Assembly: GCA_041432705.1 (NCBI GenBank)
Contig: JAPWAE010000001.1
Coordinates: forward strand, 310,001 to 374,000
Direction of reading: 5' to 3'
DNA length: 64,000 bases
DNA from: Pauljensenia sp018375675
Lineage (GTDB): Bacteria > Actinomycetota > Actinomycetes > Actinomycetales > Actinomycetaceae
In this document: positions 54,679 to 63,781 of the stretch, one piece after another
Layout of the letters: each line of letters opens with the position of its first letter
Numbering within the stretch: the first letter of the stretch is position 1
Notes under the pieces: model-generated
Told to the model about the DNA's origin: nothing
What the model saw: only the letters and a program-made list of their open reading frames with translations
Databases searched by the model: none
Translations under genes and position numbers: made by a program

Positions 54679-54975
54679 ATGACGATCGAACAGCTTCCCC
54701 ACCCCGAGGTTCACGGTGGCGGCTGTGGCTGCGGTGAACACGATGTTGTCGAGCCGACCATTGATGCGACCGCTATCCCCCACCGTCTGCGTCACGCGGC
54801 TGTCCTCGGCGCTGCCCAGTCGATGAACGCTGGTGAATCCTTCATCATTCGCGCTCCCCACCTGCCTCGTCCGCTGCTTGCGCAGATCGCGCAGCTGCCC
54901 GGTGAGTGGACCTTCGAGGTCATCGTCGACGGCCCCGAATCCTGGGACGTGCGAACGACTCGCCTGTCTCTGTGA
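54679..54975 (+). CDS. DUF2249 (TusA-like fold) small protein with CGCGEHD motif
   Basis: A 98-residue protein. The N-terminal arm carries GGGCGCGEHD with two cysteines (Cys16, Cys18) and an adjacent His. The C-terminal domain (about 38-98, GESFIIRAPHLPRPLLAQIAQLPGEWTFEVIVDGPESWDVRTTR) matches DUF2249, a relative of the sulfur-carrier TusA family. Metal or persulfide binding by the Cys pair is inference, supported by the CsoR/CstR-like boxes upstream. It stands alone, closed by a 19-bp hairpin. Confidence 0.82.
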   Translation: MTIEQLPHPEVHGGGCGCGEHDVVEPTIDATAIPHRLRHAAVLGAAQSMNAGESFIIRAPHLPRPLLAQIAQLPGEWTFEVIVDGPESWDVRTTRLSL

Positions 54976-54989
54976 CAAAGCCTCATGAC

Positions 54990-55031
54990 ATGGTGAAGGC
55001 CGACTCTCGCATGAGAGTCGGCCTTCACCAT
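54990..55031. terminator. Shared terminator hairpin between the DUF2249 gene and nusB
   Basis: A perfect 19-bp inverted repeat (54990-55008 with 55013-55031) with a GCAT loop between converging genes, 14 bp after one stop and 17 bp from the other. No T-run. Confidence 0.85.
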
Positions 55032-55048
55032 CAATATGGAGCGAGCGC

Positions 55049-55669
55049 TCAGTACTCCTCGAGGAGTTCGTCGAGCTCGTCTTCGACGCTGCCGCCATCC
55101 AGCGGCTTGGCACCGGCAGGCAGAGCGCGCGCGGGCGCTTCCTGTGCGGGCAGCTGATCGTCGGACGACGACTCGTCCTCATCGGAAACGTGCGCATCCT
55201 CTTCCTCGGAGCTGCGACGCGACCATGCGGGGGACGCAAGATCCTTGCGGATCGCGTCGAGGACCGCGTTCACGAACGACGGCGACGTGTCGGTCGAGAT
55301 CGAGCGAACGATCGAGATGGCCTCGTCGATGACGATGATAGGCGACACCTCGTCGTTCTCGAGCATCTCCCACACCGCCACGCGCATGACCGCAAGGTCG
55401 ACGGCGGCAATGCGATCCAGGCCGGGCACGCGCGCGTGCGCCGAAATCAGTGAGTCGATGCGGCGCAGATTGTCTGCCACACCGGCGATGATCTGGATCG
55501 AAAACTCCGGGAGCGGAGTCTGAGCCGCGGTGATGACGCGGCGCTCGCGCAGGAGGTCGCGCAGCACGTCGGGGTTAGACCCCATGCCGCGCTGGTCGGC
55601 CTCGTAGACAACGTCGGCCGCGCGCTTGCGGGCCTTGGTGCGCGAGGTGAAGCGGTGCTGCTTCGACAT
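55049..55669 (-). CDS. nusB: Transcription antitermination factor NusB
   Basis: All-helical RNA-binding protein acting in rRNA antitermination with NusE, 206 residues. The core (about 1-140) has RTKARKRAADVVYEADQRG and SPIIVIDEAISIVRSISTDTSPSFVNAVLDAI. A long acidic, Ser/Pro-rich tail of about 60 residues follows, longer than in most NusB proteins. The ATG overlaps the efp stop by one base. Confidence 0.95.
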   Translation of the reverse strand: MSKQHRFTSRTKARKRAADVVYEADQRGMGSNPDVLRDLLRERRVITAAQTPLPEFSIQIIAGVADNLRRIDSLISAHARVPGLDRIAAVDLAVMRVAVWEMLENDEVSPIIVIDEAISIVRSISTDTSPSFVNAVLDAIRKDLASPAWSRRSSEEEDAHVSDEDESSSDDQLPAQEAPARALPAGAKPLDGGSVEDELDELLEEY

Positions 55670-56232
55670 TACTCGGTCACGCGACCCGAGTACGAGCCGT
55701 CGCGGGTGTCAACCTTGACGCGGGTGCCTTCCTCCATGAAGAGGGGAACCTGGATCTCGTAGCCGGTCTCGAGGGTCGCGGGCTTGGTGCCGGCGGAAGA
55801 ACGGTCGCCCTGCAGGCCGGGCTCCGTGTGCGTGATCGTCAGAACGACGGTGGCGGGCAGCTCGACGAACAGGACGGTGCCATCGTGCTGGGAGACGATA
55901 ACGTTCTGGTTCTCCACCATGAAGTTGCGGGCGTCACCCACGGTCTCGGCGGGAACGTTGATCTGCTCGTAGGTGGACTGATCCATGAAGACGTAGTCGG
56001 TGCCGTCCTGGTACAGGTACGTCATGTCGCGACGGTCGACGGTCGCGGTCTCGATCTTCAGGCCCGCGTTGAAGGTCTTGTCGACGGTCTTGCCGGACAG
56101 GACGTTCTTGATCTTGGTGCGCACGAAGGCCGGGCCCTTGCCGGGCTTGACGTGCTGGAATTCGACAACCTGCCAGAGCTGGCCGTCGATCACCATAACC
56201 AGGCCGTTCTTCAGATCATTGGTCGTTGCCAC
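55669..56232 (-). CDS. efp: Elongation factor P
   Basis: Relieves ribosome stalling at polyproline, 187 residues. The KOW-like N-domain carries FQHVKPGKGPAFVRTKIKNVLSG with the loop lysine; two OB domains follow, ending in GYEIQVPLFMEEGTRVKVDTRDGSYSGRV. No known lysyl- or rhamnosyl-modifying gene is adjacent. It follows the aroK paralogue by 24 bp. Confidence 0.96.
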   Translation of the reverse strand: MATTNDLKNGLVMVIDGQLWQVVEFQHVKPGKGPAFVRTKIKNVLSGKTVDKTFNAGLKIETATVDRRDMTYLYQDGTDYVFMDQSTYEQINVPAETVGDARNFMVENQNVIVSQHDGTVLFVELPATVVLTITHTEPGLQGDRSSAGTKPATLETGYEIQVPLFMEEGTRVKVDTRDGSYSGRVTE

Positions 56233-56256
56233 AGGGGTACCTCACTTGAGAAGGAA

Positions 56257-56781
56257 TCAGTAATCAGGGGCCAGTTTACACGCGCGCGCGACCAAATCCG
56301 CGACTTCTTGCGGGGTGCGGGCACTCGTATCCACTGTTGTGTCGGCCACGGAGGCATATGCCTCGCGCGCTTGTTTCATCAGCTGGGTGAGCACGGCGCG
56401 GGGTGCACCCAGGCCGACCGAGCGCGGAGCGCCGAGGCCTTCTCGGCGTGATACCGCGGAAAGATCGGCGCTGAGCTCGATGATGAACGCGCCGTTTGCA
56501 CGCGCCCGTTCGATCGACGAGGCAGTGGCTGGGTCGAGCGGCTGAGAGGCCCCAAGCGTGACAATGCCCTCGTCGACGCTGAGGAGACGCTCGGCTTCCT
56601 CGCGTGCTGTGGTGGCCAGGCGCGGATCGCGTCCGACCACGAGGGTGCGCATAGGTGCGCCCAGGCGTTCCTCGACGGCCGCGTCGACCTCGTAGAGCGG
56701 CAGATTGTGACGGCGGGAAAGCTCGCGCCCAACGGTGGTTTTGCCGGCCCCAGTCACTCCGATTAACACAATGAGGCTCAT
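56257..56781 (-). CDS. Shikimate-kinase-like paralogue with degenerate active site
   Basis: A 174-residue P-loop protein between aroB and efp. Walker A is intact (IGVTGAGKTTVGREL, residues 8-15), but the shikimate-binding signs are missing. Only Asp33 remains where canonical AroK has DTD, and the GGG triplet after VVSL is GAS (77-79). The lid has a repeated GLGAPR (115-120 and 123-128). The canonical AroK is encoded two genes upstream. It overlaps the aroB stop by four bases, so it is expressed with the pathway. It may bind nucleotide for another purpose or be a redundant kinase; function unknown. Confidence 0.8.
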   Translation of the reverse strand: MSLIVLIGVTGAGKTTVGRELSRRHNLPLYEVDAAVEERLGAPMRTLVVGRDPRLATTAREEAERLLSVDEGIVTLGASQPLDPATASSIERARANGAFIIELSADLSAVSRREGLGAPRSVGLGAPRAVLTQLMKQAREAYASVADTTVDTSARTPQEVADLVARACKLAPDY

Positions 56782-57860
56782 GCGTGAATGCCGATCTGCG
56801 ACGCGGGTGCCGGCAGCTCCTGCGGATCGACGGAGACCGTGCCGGGATTTGCGATGCCGTCAAGGAGGACGAAACGCAGGATTCCGCGCCGTACCTTCTT
56901 ATCGGAGAGCATGATGTGGGTGAGCTCGTCGAGAGTGCTTCCCTCGTAGCGGGTCGGCAGCCCGACGCGTGAGAAAAGCTGGTCGTGACGAGCAACATCG
57001 TCAGCGCTGAGCAGCCCCCGGGCTTGGGCCAGGCGCGCCGCGAAGCAGCAGCCGACGGCCACCGCATCGCCGTGCCGCCAGGTGTAGTCGTTCGCACGCT
57101 CGATGGCGTGCGCGAGCGTGTGTCCGTAGTTGAGGATTTCGCGCAGGCCGCCTTCAGTGAGGTCGGCCGACACGACGCGGGCCTTGACGGCGATCGCGCG
57201 GGTGGTGATCTCCGCGAGCTGCGGGCTGTTCGATCGCAGAAGCTCGCTCGGTTCCGTCTCCTCGACGATGCGCAGGATTTCCGGGTCCGCGATGAAACCG
57301 CACTTAATGACCTCGGCAGCACCGGCAGCCAGATCGGGTGCGGGCAGGCTCTCAAGGAAATCCATATCGGCAACCACGGAGGTTGCTGGATAGAACGAAC
57401 CGACGAGGTTCTTCCCGACGGACGTGTTGATTCCCGTCTTACCACCAACGGCTGCGTCAACCATGGCGAGCAGCGTCGTCGGAACATTAATGAGCGTGAT
57501 GCCCCTCAGCCATGTGGCGGCGACGAAACCGGCCATGTCGGTGGTCGCTCCGCCGCCCATGGCGACGATCGCATCTTTACGTCCAAGCTGGAGACGACCG
57601 CACTCGTCCCACAGGGAGGCAACGACCTCGATCGACTTGCCGGCCTCGGCATCGGGGTGGTCGGCAGTTGAAGCCTCAATGCCCCGATCACGCAGGTACT
57701 CCGCCAGGGCCTCAGCTCGGTGAGCGAGCGGACGCGCGTGAATGATGAGTACCTTGGTCGCAGCCTCGTCGAGGGCATCATAGATCGGCTCGAAGCCGAG
57801 CCCGTGTCCGACCGTAATAGTCGAGGGGTGTTCTCCGGTGACGCGGATAATTGTGCTCAT
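56778..57860 (-). CDS. aroB: 3-dehydroquinate synthase
   Basis: Second step of the shikimate pathway, 360 residues, NAD- and metal-dependent. It has AMGGGATTDMAGFVAATWLRG, NVPTTLLAMVDAAVGGKTGINTSVGKNLVGSFY and the metal ligands in AAEVIKCG and NYGHTLAHAIE...WRHGDAVAVG. It overlaps aroK upstream and the aroK paralogue downstream by four bases each. Confidence 0.97.
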   Translation of the reverse strand: MSTIIRVTGEHPSTITVGHGLGFEPIYDALDEAATKVLIIHARPLAHRAEALAEYLRDRGIEASTADHPDAEAGKSIEVVASLWDECGRLQLGRKDAIVAMGGGATTDMAGFVAATWLRGITLINVPTTLLAMVDAAVGGKTGINTSVGKNLVGSFYPATSVVADMDFLESLPAPDLAAGAAEVIKCGFIADPEILRIVEETEPSELLRSNSPQLAEITTRAIAVKARVVSADLTEGGLREILNYGHTLAHAIERANDYTWRHGDAVAVGCCFAARLAQARGLLSADDVARHDQLFSRVGLPTRYEGSTLDELTHIMLSDKKVRRGILRFVLLDGIANPGTVSVDPQELPAPASQIGIHA

Positions 57861-58366
57861 GCATGCTCCAACTGCTGGGCGATGGCGGTGACGACGTCGT
57901 CGACGGGACCGGGCCCTGACTCGACGACGATGGTGGCGACGGATCGGTAGTGAGGCTCGCGCTCGGTACGCAGGCGCGCAAGCGTCCCGGATGGGTCCTC
58001 GGCCAGCAGCGGCCGATGCGTCTTCGAGGCGGTACGACGAACGAGCTCCTCGTGGGGAGCGTCAATGTAGACGACGGTGTGGCCGGACAGGAGGTTCCGA
58101 ACGGCGGGAGTCGCTGCGGCTCCCCCACCCAAAGAGACAACGGCCTCATGCGTGAGAGCCTCGGCGACCGCTTTGGTCTCCATCACGCGAAAAGCTGCTT
58201 CTCCATCGGTGGCGAAAATATCCGCGATCGGACGGCCTTCGCGCTCAACGACGAGGGCGTCTGTATCGATGTGGTCAACGCCCAACCGCTCGGCCAGCAG
58301 GCGCCCAACCTTGGACTTGCCCGCACCGGGTAAGCCGACGAGGATGACGGGGCCCTGAGCACTCAT
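57857..58366 (-). CDS. aroK: Shikimate kinase
   Basis: Phosphorylates shikimate, 169 residues. All signature residues are present: Walker A GLPGAGKS (11-18), DTD at 34-36, Arg60, GGG at 80-82, RPLL (118-121) and the REPHYR segment (136-141). It overlaps aroC upstream and aroB downstream by four bases each. Confidence 0.96.
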   Translation of the reverse strand: MSAQGPVILVGLPGAGKSKVGRLLAERLGVDHIDTDALVVEREGRPIADIFATDGEAAFRVMETKAVAEALTHEAVVSLGGGAAATPAVRNLLSGHTVVYIDAPHEELVRRTASKTHRPLLAEDPSGTLARLRTEREPHYRSVATIVVESGPGPVDDVVTAIAQQLEHA

Positions 58367-59574
58367 GCGCGCTCCCCCACCACCGCGAGATACGCGTCGA
58401 GATTCCTGCGCATCTCACCAACCGATCGACCGCCCGCGTGATCAGACAGGGCATCTGCGAGCACGAGAGCCACCTCGGCCTCGGCGATGACTGCGCCGGG
58501 CACGACCTGGCAGGTGTCGGAGCGCTGGTGCAATCCCACCGCTTCCTCACCCGTCGCGAGGTCGACGCTGCGCAGCGCGTGCGGAACGGTCGAGATCGGC
58601 TTGAAAGCGGCTCGCGCGACGATCGGCGCGCCGTTGGACGTCCCTCCTTCGATGCCTCCGGCGTGGTTGGAAGAGCGGGTCAAATGTCCATCCTCGCCCC
58701 GTACGATCTCGTCGTGAGCGGCGGAGCCGAGCAGTGCGGCCTGTGCGAAACCGTCTCCGATTTCAACGCCCTTGACGGACTGTATCGACATGAGTGCGGC
58801 GGCCAATCGCGCATCGAGACGCTCGCGTGCGGTCACGTGAGTGCCCAAGCCGACGGGGACGTTGTATGCGATCACTTCGACGACGCCGCCGATCGTGTCA
58901 CCCGCATGCTTGGCGGCATCCACGGCTGCCTCGAAGCGGGCGTTATCCTCCGGATCGAGTGTGCGCATCGAGGCCTCGCACAGTGCAGCTTCGTCCCTGG
59001 GGGTGGGAACCAACGAGGCCGTGGCGTGCTGCGCCCCGACGGACACGACGTGGGACACGAGACGAATGCCGGCGACCTGCTCCAGGAGGGCCTCGGCGAG
59101 CACGCCGAGTGCGACGCGCGCGGCAGTCTCTCGGGCACTCGCGCGCTCAAGGACGGGGCGAGCCTCGGGCAGGTCGTAGGACAGCATGCCGGGCAGGTCC
59201 GCGTGACCGGGACGGGGCCTTGTCAGCGGTCGGTTCCGGGCGATTTCGCGTTCGTCGCCCGTTCCAGCATCGATGAGGAGAGCGGAGGGGTCGACAGGAT
59301 CCGCACTCATCACTGTCTCCCACTTGGGCCATTCGGAATTACCGATACGAATCGCGACCGGCGCTCCCGTGGTTACCCCGTGACGGACACCGGCGAGAAT
59401 CGAGACCTCGTCGGCCTCAAACTTCTGCCGAGCGCCGCGACCGTAGCCGAGGCGACGACGCGCGAGGCCACGGCGCAGGTCCTCCGTCGACACATGCAAC
59501 CCGGAGGGCATTCCCTCGATCGTTGCGAGCAATGCGGGTCCGTGCGATTCACCGGCGGTCATCCATCTCAGCAT
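58363..59574 (-). CDS. aroC: Chorismate synthase
   Basis: FMN-dependent last step to chorismate, 403 residues. It has the N-terminal GESHGPALLATIEGMPSG, RRRLGYGRGARQKFEADEV, TRPRPGHADLPG, and the flavin-site HAGGIEGGTSNGAPIVARAAFKPI. It is the first gene of aroC-aroK-aroB-(paralogue)-efp-nusB. No clear promoter was assigned in the 60 bp upstream. Confidence 0.97.
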   Translation of the reverse strand: MLRWMTAGESHGPALLATIEGMPSGLHVSTEDLRRGLARRRLGYGRGARQKFEADEVSILAGVRHGVTTGAPVAIRIGNSEWPKWETVMSADPVDPSALLIDAGTGDEREIARNRPLTRPRPGHADLPGMLSYDLPEARPVLERASARETAARVALGVLAEALLEQVAGIRLVSHVVSVGAQHATASLVPTPRDEAALCEASMRTLDPEDNARFEAAVDAAKHAGDTIGGVVEVIAYNVPVGLGTHVTARERLDARLAAALMSIQSVKGVEIGDGFAQAALLGSAAHDEIVRGEDGHLTRSSNHAGGIEGGTSNGAPIVARAAFKPISTVPHALRSVDLATGEEAVGLHQRSDTCQVVPGAVIAEAEVALVLADALSDHAGGRSVGEMRRNLDAYLAVVGERA

Positions 59575-59634
59575 GCCTCCCAGTGTCCCACAAGCGACAA
59601 GTCTTGTGCGAAACGGCTCTCACGAGCTGAACGG

Positions 59635-60675
59635 TCACGACTGAGGCGCCTGATCCCCGTTCGTCGCGGTGCCAGGTTCCGTACCGAGAATATCGATGAC
59701 GACGCACAGCGTGTCGTCCCCGGCAGCCAGATCCGGAGGAATCGTAATGGCGAGTCGTGACCCCACCTTCTGGTCAACGAGGGCCGTCGCGAGCCCCTTC
59801 ATCGCCGTGCCCAAGTTGATGACCTCGGGGACGCCGGTCTCCCACGTGGACACGCGCACGGTACCGTCGGTCCAGCCGAGAACCGTGAACTGGGCGACAA
59901 CCCGGTCGCCTTCATGGACCTGCACCCCGTCACCCTTCATAAGGGTCTGGGTCGTGACGCCACCGGGAAGCGCGTCAATGTGGCTGATGATCGGCCCTTC
60001 CGGGCTCATTTCGACGCTCAGAGGGCCGACGCTCGCGTCGACCGACGTACCGGTTGCGATCGACGGCAGGATATCGACGACGTCGACCTCGATGGTGTTT
60101 GTCGATCCGTCACCCATCGTGATGGAACGGAACGCAAGCACACGTGTGCCCTCGCGTTTGCCGGTCACCAAACGTGAAAGGTCGTCATTGATCTGGCCGG
60201 AGCCGACGATGCCGAGGCTCATCTGAGGGCGGCCGGACTCGGAGAGCATACGTCCGCTAGTTCCATCGAAAGCGGTGACGGAGACGAGGACGGGCGAGCC
60301 TTCGGTGATCTCACGACCGCTACCCTCCTCGAGCACGCGCGCTTTGAAACCGTCGATCTCCAGCGGCGCCTTGATCTCGATGGTCGGTGTCGCACCAACG
60401 CGGCCGGACACGGTCACGCGGTCGAACAAAGCCAGGGTTGGCGACTGCGTCGCGGCTTCGGGTGCGCTTGCCTCGTTTGCGGCGGGGCGAGGATGGAACG
60501 CCCACCAGGCGAGCCCACTTCCCGCGGCGATGAGAACCACTGCGAGAACGATACGCAGGAAGATAGACGCACGGGAGATGCCGCGGGAGCGCTGCGCACG
60601 CGCAGCTGCGCGCTGAGAGGACCCGCGCGCGCGGCTAACGGTGCGGGACTCGCTGGACGACGACTCGGGGCTCAT
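59635..60675 (-). CDS. Membrane-anchored FKBP-type peptidyl-prolyl isomerase-like protein
   Basis: A 346-residue protein with a basic, Ser-rich cytoplasmic N-terminus, one membrane helix (about 37-60) and an external part. Its last 90 residues (VHEGDRVVAQFTVLGWTDGTVRVSTWETGVPEVINLGTAMKGLATALVDQKVGSRLAITIPPDLAAGDDTLCVVIDILG) follow the FKBP strand order. The middle third may be a second degenerate FKBP repeat (about 100-200). It overlaps pafA by four bases, a common placement in actinobacteria. Isomerase activity is uncertain. Confidence 0.82.
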   Translation of the reverse strand: MSPESSSSESRTVSRARGSSQRAAARAQRSRGISRASIFLRIVLAVVLIAAGSGLAWWAFHPRPAANEASAPEAATQSPTLALFDRVTVSGRVGATPTIEIKAPLEIDGFKARVLEEGSGREITEGSPVLVSVTAFDGTSGRMLSESGRPQMSLGIVGSGQINDDLSRLVTGKREGTRVLAFRSITMGDGSTNTIEVDVVDILPSIATGTSVDASVGPLSVEMSPEGPIISHIDALPGGVTTQTLMKGDGVQVHEGDRVVAQFTVLGWTDGTVRVSTWETGVPEVINLGTAMKGLATALVDQKVGSRLAITIPPDLAAGDDTLCVVIDILGTEPGTATNGDQAPQS

Positions 60676-62057
60676 GCGGGAATCGTAGGAGACTGAGAGT
60701 CGATTTGCGCGATGAGCGCGTCAACACGCGGGTCGGTTGTGGCCAACGGATCCTGCAAGGACAGCGGAATCGTCGAAGACTCGTCGAGACGCACGTGCAC
60801 CCAGTCGACGCTCAGGTCGGCGCGGGCGTCCTCGGCGGCTGCGATGATACGTCCGCGCAGGTGAGCGCGGGTCGTCGCAGGCGCGATCGTCTGCGCGCGA
60901 CGCACACCCTCGACGGTCGTGAGGCGTCGCATGAGTCCGGCGCGTTCCATTCGCTCCCACAGGCCATCAGCGGTGATATCGGAGTACGACAGCTCGAGCC
61001 GAGCCACGCGCGGATCAGCGAGGCTCGCCCCACTGCGCGCGCAGTACGACGTGAGAAGCTTGTGCTTGATCGCGATGTCGAGCTCGGTGTCAATGCTGCT
61101 CCAGTCACCGCTGGCGATAGCGTCGATGCCCCTGCCCCACAGGTCGACGACATAGGCGCGCATCGGATCCAGCTCCGCAACAGGAATACGGGTGAGCACC
61201 CGCTCACGGATCTCTCGTTGCAGTGCGACGGCGCTTGTCGTGCGTCCATTGGCCAGCTCAAGGGGGGCCGAGCCGGACAGGTCGGAGTTGACCTCGCGGA
61301 TCGAGCGCATCGGATCAGCGAGCGCCAGGTCTTCGATCTGCAGACCGTCCTCGATCGCATGGATGAGCAGCTCGGTCATGCCGACCTTTAGCGCGGTAGT
61401 CGGCTCGGCGACGTTCGTGTCGCCGACGATGACGTGCATGCGTCGATATGCGCCAGAGTCTGCCAAGGCCTCGTCGCGGGTGTTGATGATCGGACGCGAG
61501 CGCGTGGTCGCCGAGGACACTGCGTCCCACATCTGATCGGCGCGCTGGGAGAACTGGAGGCGCGGCGTCGCCGCAGCGGTGTTGATCCATCCGTTACCGA
61601 CGAGAATCTGGCGCGTCACGAAGAATGCGACGAGCGCATCAGCGACCTGACGAAAATCTCGGCGCCGATGGAGAAGATAGTTTTCGTGGCAGCCGTAAGA
61701 GTTGCCCTGCGAGTCCAGGTTGTTTCGGAACAGGTGCAGGTGCAGGTCTGAGCCGAGGTCGGAGAGGGCCTCGTCTGCCTGCAGTGCCAAATCTGCAAGC
61801 ATGGAGCTACCGGCTCGATCCTGCTCGAGCAAATCCTCAAGCCGATCGCACTCGGCAGTCGCGTACTCGGGATGAGCGCCCACGTCGAGGTAGAGGCGCC
61901 CGCCGTTACGCAGAAACAGGTTCGAGGAGCGCCCCTGATGCAGGAGCGGCTGGAACAGCTGGCGAGCGGCGTGCTCGGCATCCATCGGGGCGCCCCCGCT
62001 CGGGGAGGCGGCCGTGAGCCCGTACTCCGTCTCGATGCCGAAAACTCGACGCCTCAC
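60672..62057 (-). CDS. pafA: Pup-protein ligase PafA
   Basis: Attaches Pup through its C-terminal Glu to lysines of target proteins, 461 residues. It resembles glutamine synthetase-type ligases, with the N-terminal RRVFGIETEYGLTA, the catalytic Asp in GGRLYLDVGAHPEYATAECD, the HRRRDF region and RPIINTRDEALADSGAYRRMHVIVGDTNVAE. The GTG at 62057 is one base after the pup stop; the frame continues upstream through pup but that is out of frame with pup. It overlaps the FKBP gene. Confidence 0.94.
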   Translation of the reverse strand: MRRRVFGIETEYGLTAASPSGGAPMDAEHAARQLFQPLLHQGRSSNLFLRNGGRLYLDVGAHPEYATAECDRLEDLLEQDRAGSSMLADLALQADEALSDLGSDLHLHLFRNNLDSQGNSYGCHENYLLHRRRDFRQVADALVAFFVTRQILVGNGWINTAAATPRLQFSQRADQMWDAVSSATTRSRPIINTRDEALADSGAYRRMHVIVGDTNVAEPTTALKVGMTELLIHAIEDGLQIEDLALADPMRSIREVNSDLSGSAPLELANGRTTSAVALQREIRERVLTRIPVAELDPMRAYVVDLWGRGIDAIASGDWSSIDTELDIAIKHKLLTSYCARSGASLADPRVARLELSYSDITADGLWERMERAGLMRRLTTVEGVRRAQTIAPATTRAHLRGRIIAAAEDARADLSVDWVHVRLDESSTIPLSLQDPLATTDPRVDALIAQIDSQSPTIPA

Positions 62058-62058
62058 G

Positions 62059-62235
62059 TCACTGGCCGCCCTTCTGGACGAAGCCCTGGACGAACGCCTC
62101 GGCGTTGGTTTCAAGAACGGAGTCAATCTCGTCGAGGAGGGAGTCGATCGACGAGGTGCGGGCCTGAACCTGGCCTCCGGCCTCGAGCGCGTCATCGATG
62201 GGGCTCGCTCCGCCAGCAAAAATCTGATTCGACAT
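62059..62235 (-). CDS. pup: Prokaryotic ubiquitin-like protein Pup
   Basis: A 58-residue modifier, at the short end for the family. The C-terminal half is conserved (DSLLDEIDSVLETNAEAFVQGFVQKGGQ). It ends in GGQ, so Dop must deamidate the last Gln before ligation. The ATG at 62235 has AAGGA eight bases upstream. It lies between dop (25-bp gap) and pafA. Confidence 0.95.
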   Translation of the reverse strand: MSNQIFAGGASPIDDALEAGGQVQARTSSIDSLLDEIDSVLETNAEAFVQGFVQKGGQ

Positions 62236-62260
62236 TGTTCCTTTTTCTTTCTTTCGTCGT

Positions 62261-63781
62261 TTATCGGGTGGAGGTATCGCGCGCGTCGGCAATCGGGAAT
62301 CGGACGAGGTCACCCTCACCGGGGTCGAGGACGAGCGAGGACCAGGACGCCTTCACGAGGTCGGGTCGATTGGCGACGGCCCATCCACGCACGTGAGCGC
62401 GAGTGTTGGTGGGTGCCACGTCTGCGGCGCGCTCGACCTCCTCGTCGGACACGAGGCGCGTGACCATTCCGGCCTTTGCGAGTCGATAGACGAGGCCGTG
62501 GCTGGGACGCAGGTCTGCCCACTGCAGGTCGATGGCGGCCAGACGCGGATCGGTCCACTCGAGGCCTGCGCGCTCCTTCTGTCGCTTGACAAGCTGGTAC
62601 TTGCCCACCCATTCAACGTCGGTGGCCACCGAGAAAAGATCGGCGCGCATGCGATCAAGTACCGACTGCCAGAGGGTGAGGATCTCCTGGTCGGCCTCCG
62701 TGGGCGTCGTTCCGGTTTCTTCAAAAGTGTCGAGCACCAGATCGAGGTACACCTGCTGGAGCTCTGCCGCCGTGTAGGCGCCGCCAGCCGTCGTCACCTT
62801 GTAGTCGAGGTCGGGGTGATGCGACACGTTCCAGGTTTCCTGCACCGGATCGTCCATGACGATCGAATCCCAGCGCAGGTCCGTGCCCTGCTCGATTGCC
62901 CACAGGACGAGCGACGTGGTGCCAAAACGCAGGAAGGCCGAGATATCGAACATGTTGCCGTCGCCGCCGATCACGTGGAGTCGGCGGAACTGAGCCGGAT
63001 TCGCATGCGGCTCGTCGCGCGTGTTAATGATTGGTCGGTTGAAGGTGGTCTCGAGTCCGACTTCGTTCTCTACAAAGTCGGCGCGCTGGGACATTTGGAA
63101 GCCCGGGACCTCGCTCTTTTGCCCCCGTCCCACGCGGCCGGCACCGCAGATGACGGGGCGGGTCACCATAAAGGGCGTCAGACCTCGAACGATCGCATCG
63201 AGGTCGGTGATGCGAGGCATCTGGTAGTTCTCGTGGGTGCCGTAGGCTGCACCCTTGCCGTCGGTGTTGTTCTTCACGAGGACGATGGGCTCTTCGCCCT
63301 GTTCCTCCAGGCGTGCCATGACGCGCTGGGCGATCACCTCGCCGGCTCGGTCCCAGAGGAGCGCGTCACGCGCGCCGATCGTCTCGGGTGCGGAGTACTC
63401 GGGGTGCGCGTGGTCGACGTACAGGCGTGCGCCATTCGTGAGGACGGCGGTCGTCGCCGCTGGAAGGGCGAGTTCTTCGGGGGTCGGCCGCGCGACGCGC
63501 TCCGAACCACCGGACGGTGCGAGGTGGTACGGATCGTCAGTAAGAAGCGATGGGTCAGCAGCCGCACGCGACATCCGCATGCCGCGCAGATCGTTGAGCG
63601 GGTCCTCCCCCGTGTAGTCCCAGCGGACGACGCCCGCACCCTGGGCCGGCGTGCCCTCTCGGCTAATCTCCCCGTACGTGGTGACAACCTTCGTCGACAG
63701 GGCGATCGGGTTTGCCCACGCGTCGCCCGGACGGTACACGCCGTACTCGGTCTCGGTACCAATAATGCGTTCGCTGCTCAT
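62261..63781 (-). CDS. dop: Pup deamidase/depupylase Dop
   Basis: Converts Pup Gln to Glu and removes Pup from substrates, 506 residues, a homologue of PafA. The N-terminus reads IIGTETEYGVYRPGDAWANPIAL. The catalytic-region LTNGARLYVDHAHPEYSAPET and the nucleotide-site VKNNTDGKGAAYGTHENYQMPR are present, and RPIINTRDEPHANPAQFRRLHVIGGDGNMFD parallels PafA. The ATG overlaps the arc stop by four bases. Confidence 0.95.
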   Translation of the reverse strand: MSSERIIGTETEYGVYRPGDAWANPIALSTKVVTTYGEISREGTPAQGAGVVRWDYTGEDPLNDLRGMRMSRAAADPSLLTDDPYHLAPSGGSERVARPTPEELALPAATTAVLTNGARLYVDHAHPEYSAPETIGARDALLWDRAGEVIAQRVMARLEEQGEEPIVLVKNNTDGKGAAYGTHENYQMPRITDLDAIVRGLTPFMVTRPVICGAGRVGRGQKSEVPGFQMSQRADFVENEVGLETTFNRPIINTRDEPHANPAQFRRLHVIGGDGNMFDISAFLRFGTTSLVLWAIEQGTDLRWDSIVMDDPVQETWNVSHHPDLDYKVTTAGGAYTAAELQQVYLDLVLDTFEETGTTPTEADQEILTLWQSVLDRMRADLFSVATDVEWVGKYQLVKRQKERAGLEWTDPRLAAIDLQWADLRPSHGLVYRLAKAGMVTRLVSDEEVERAADVAPTNTRAHVRGWAVANRPDLVKASWSSLVLDPGEGDLVRFPIADARDTSTR

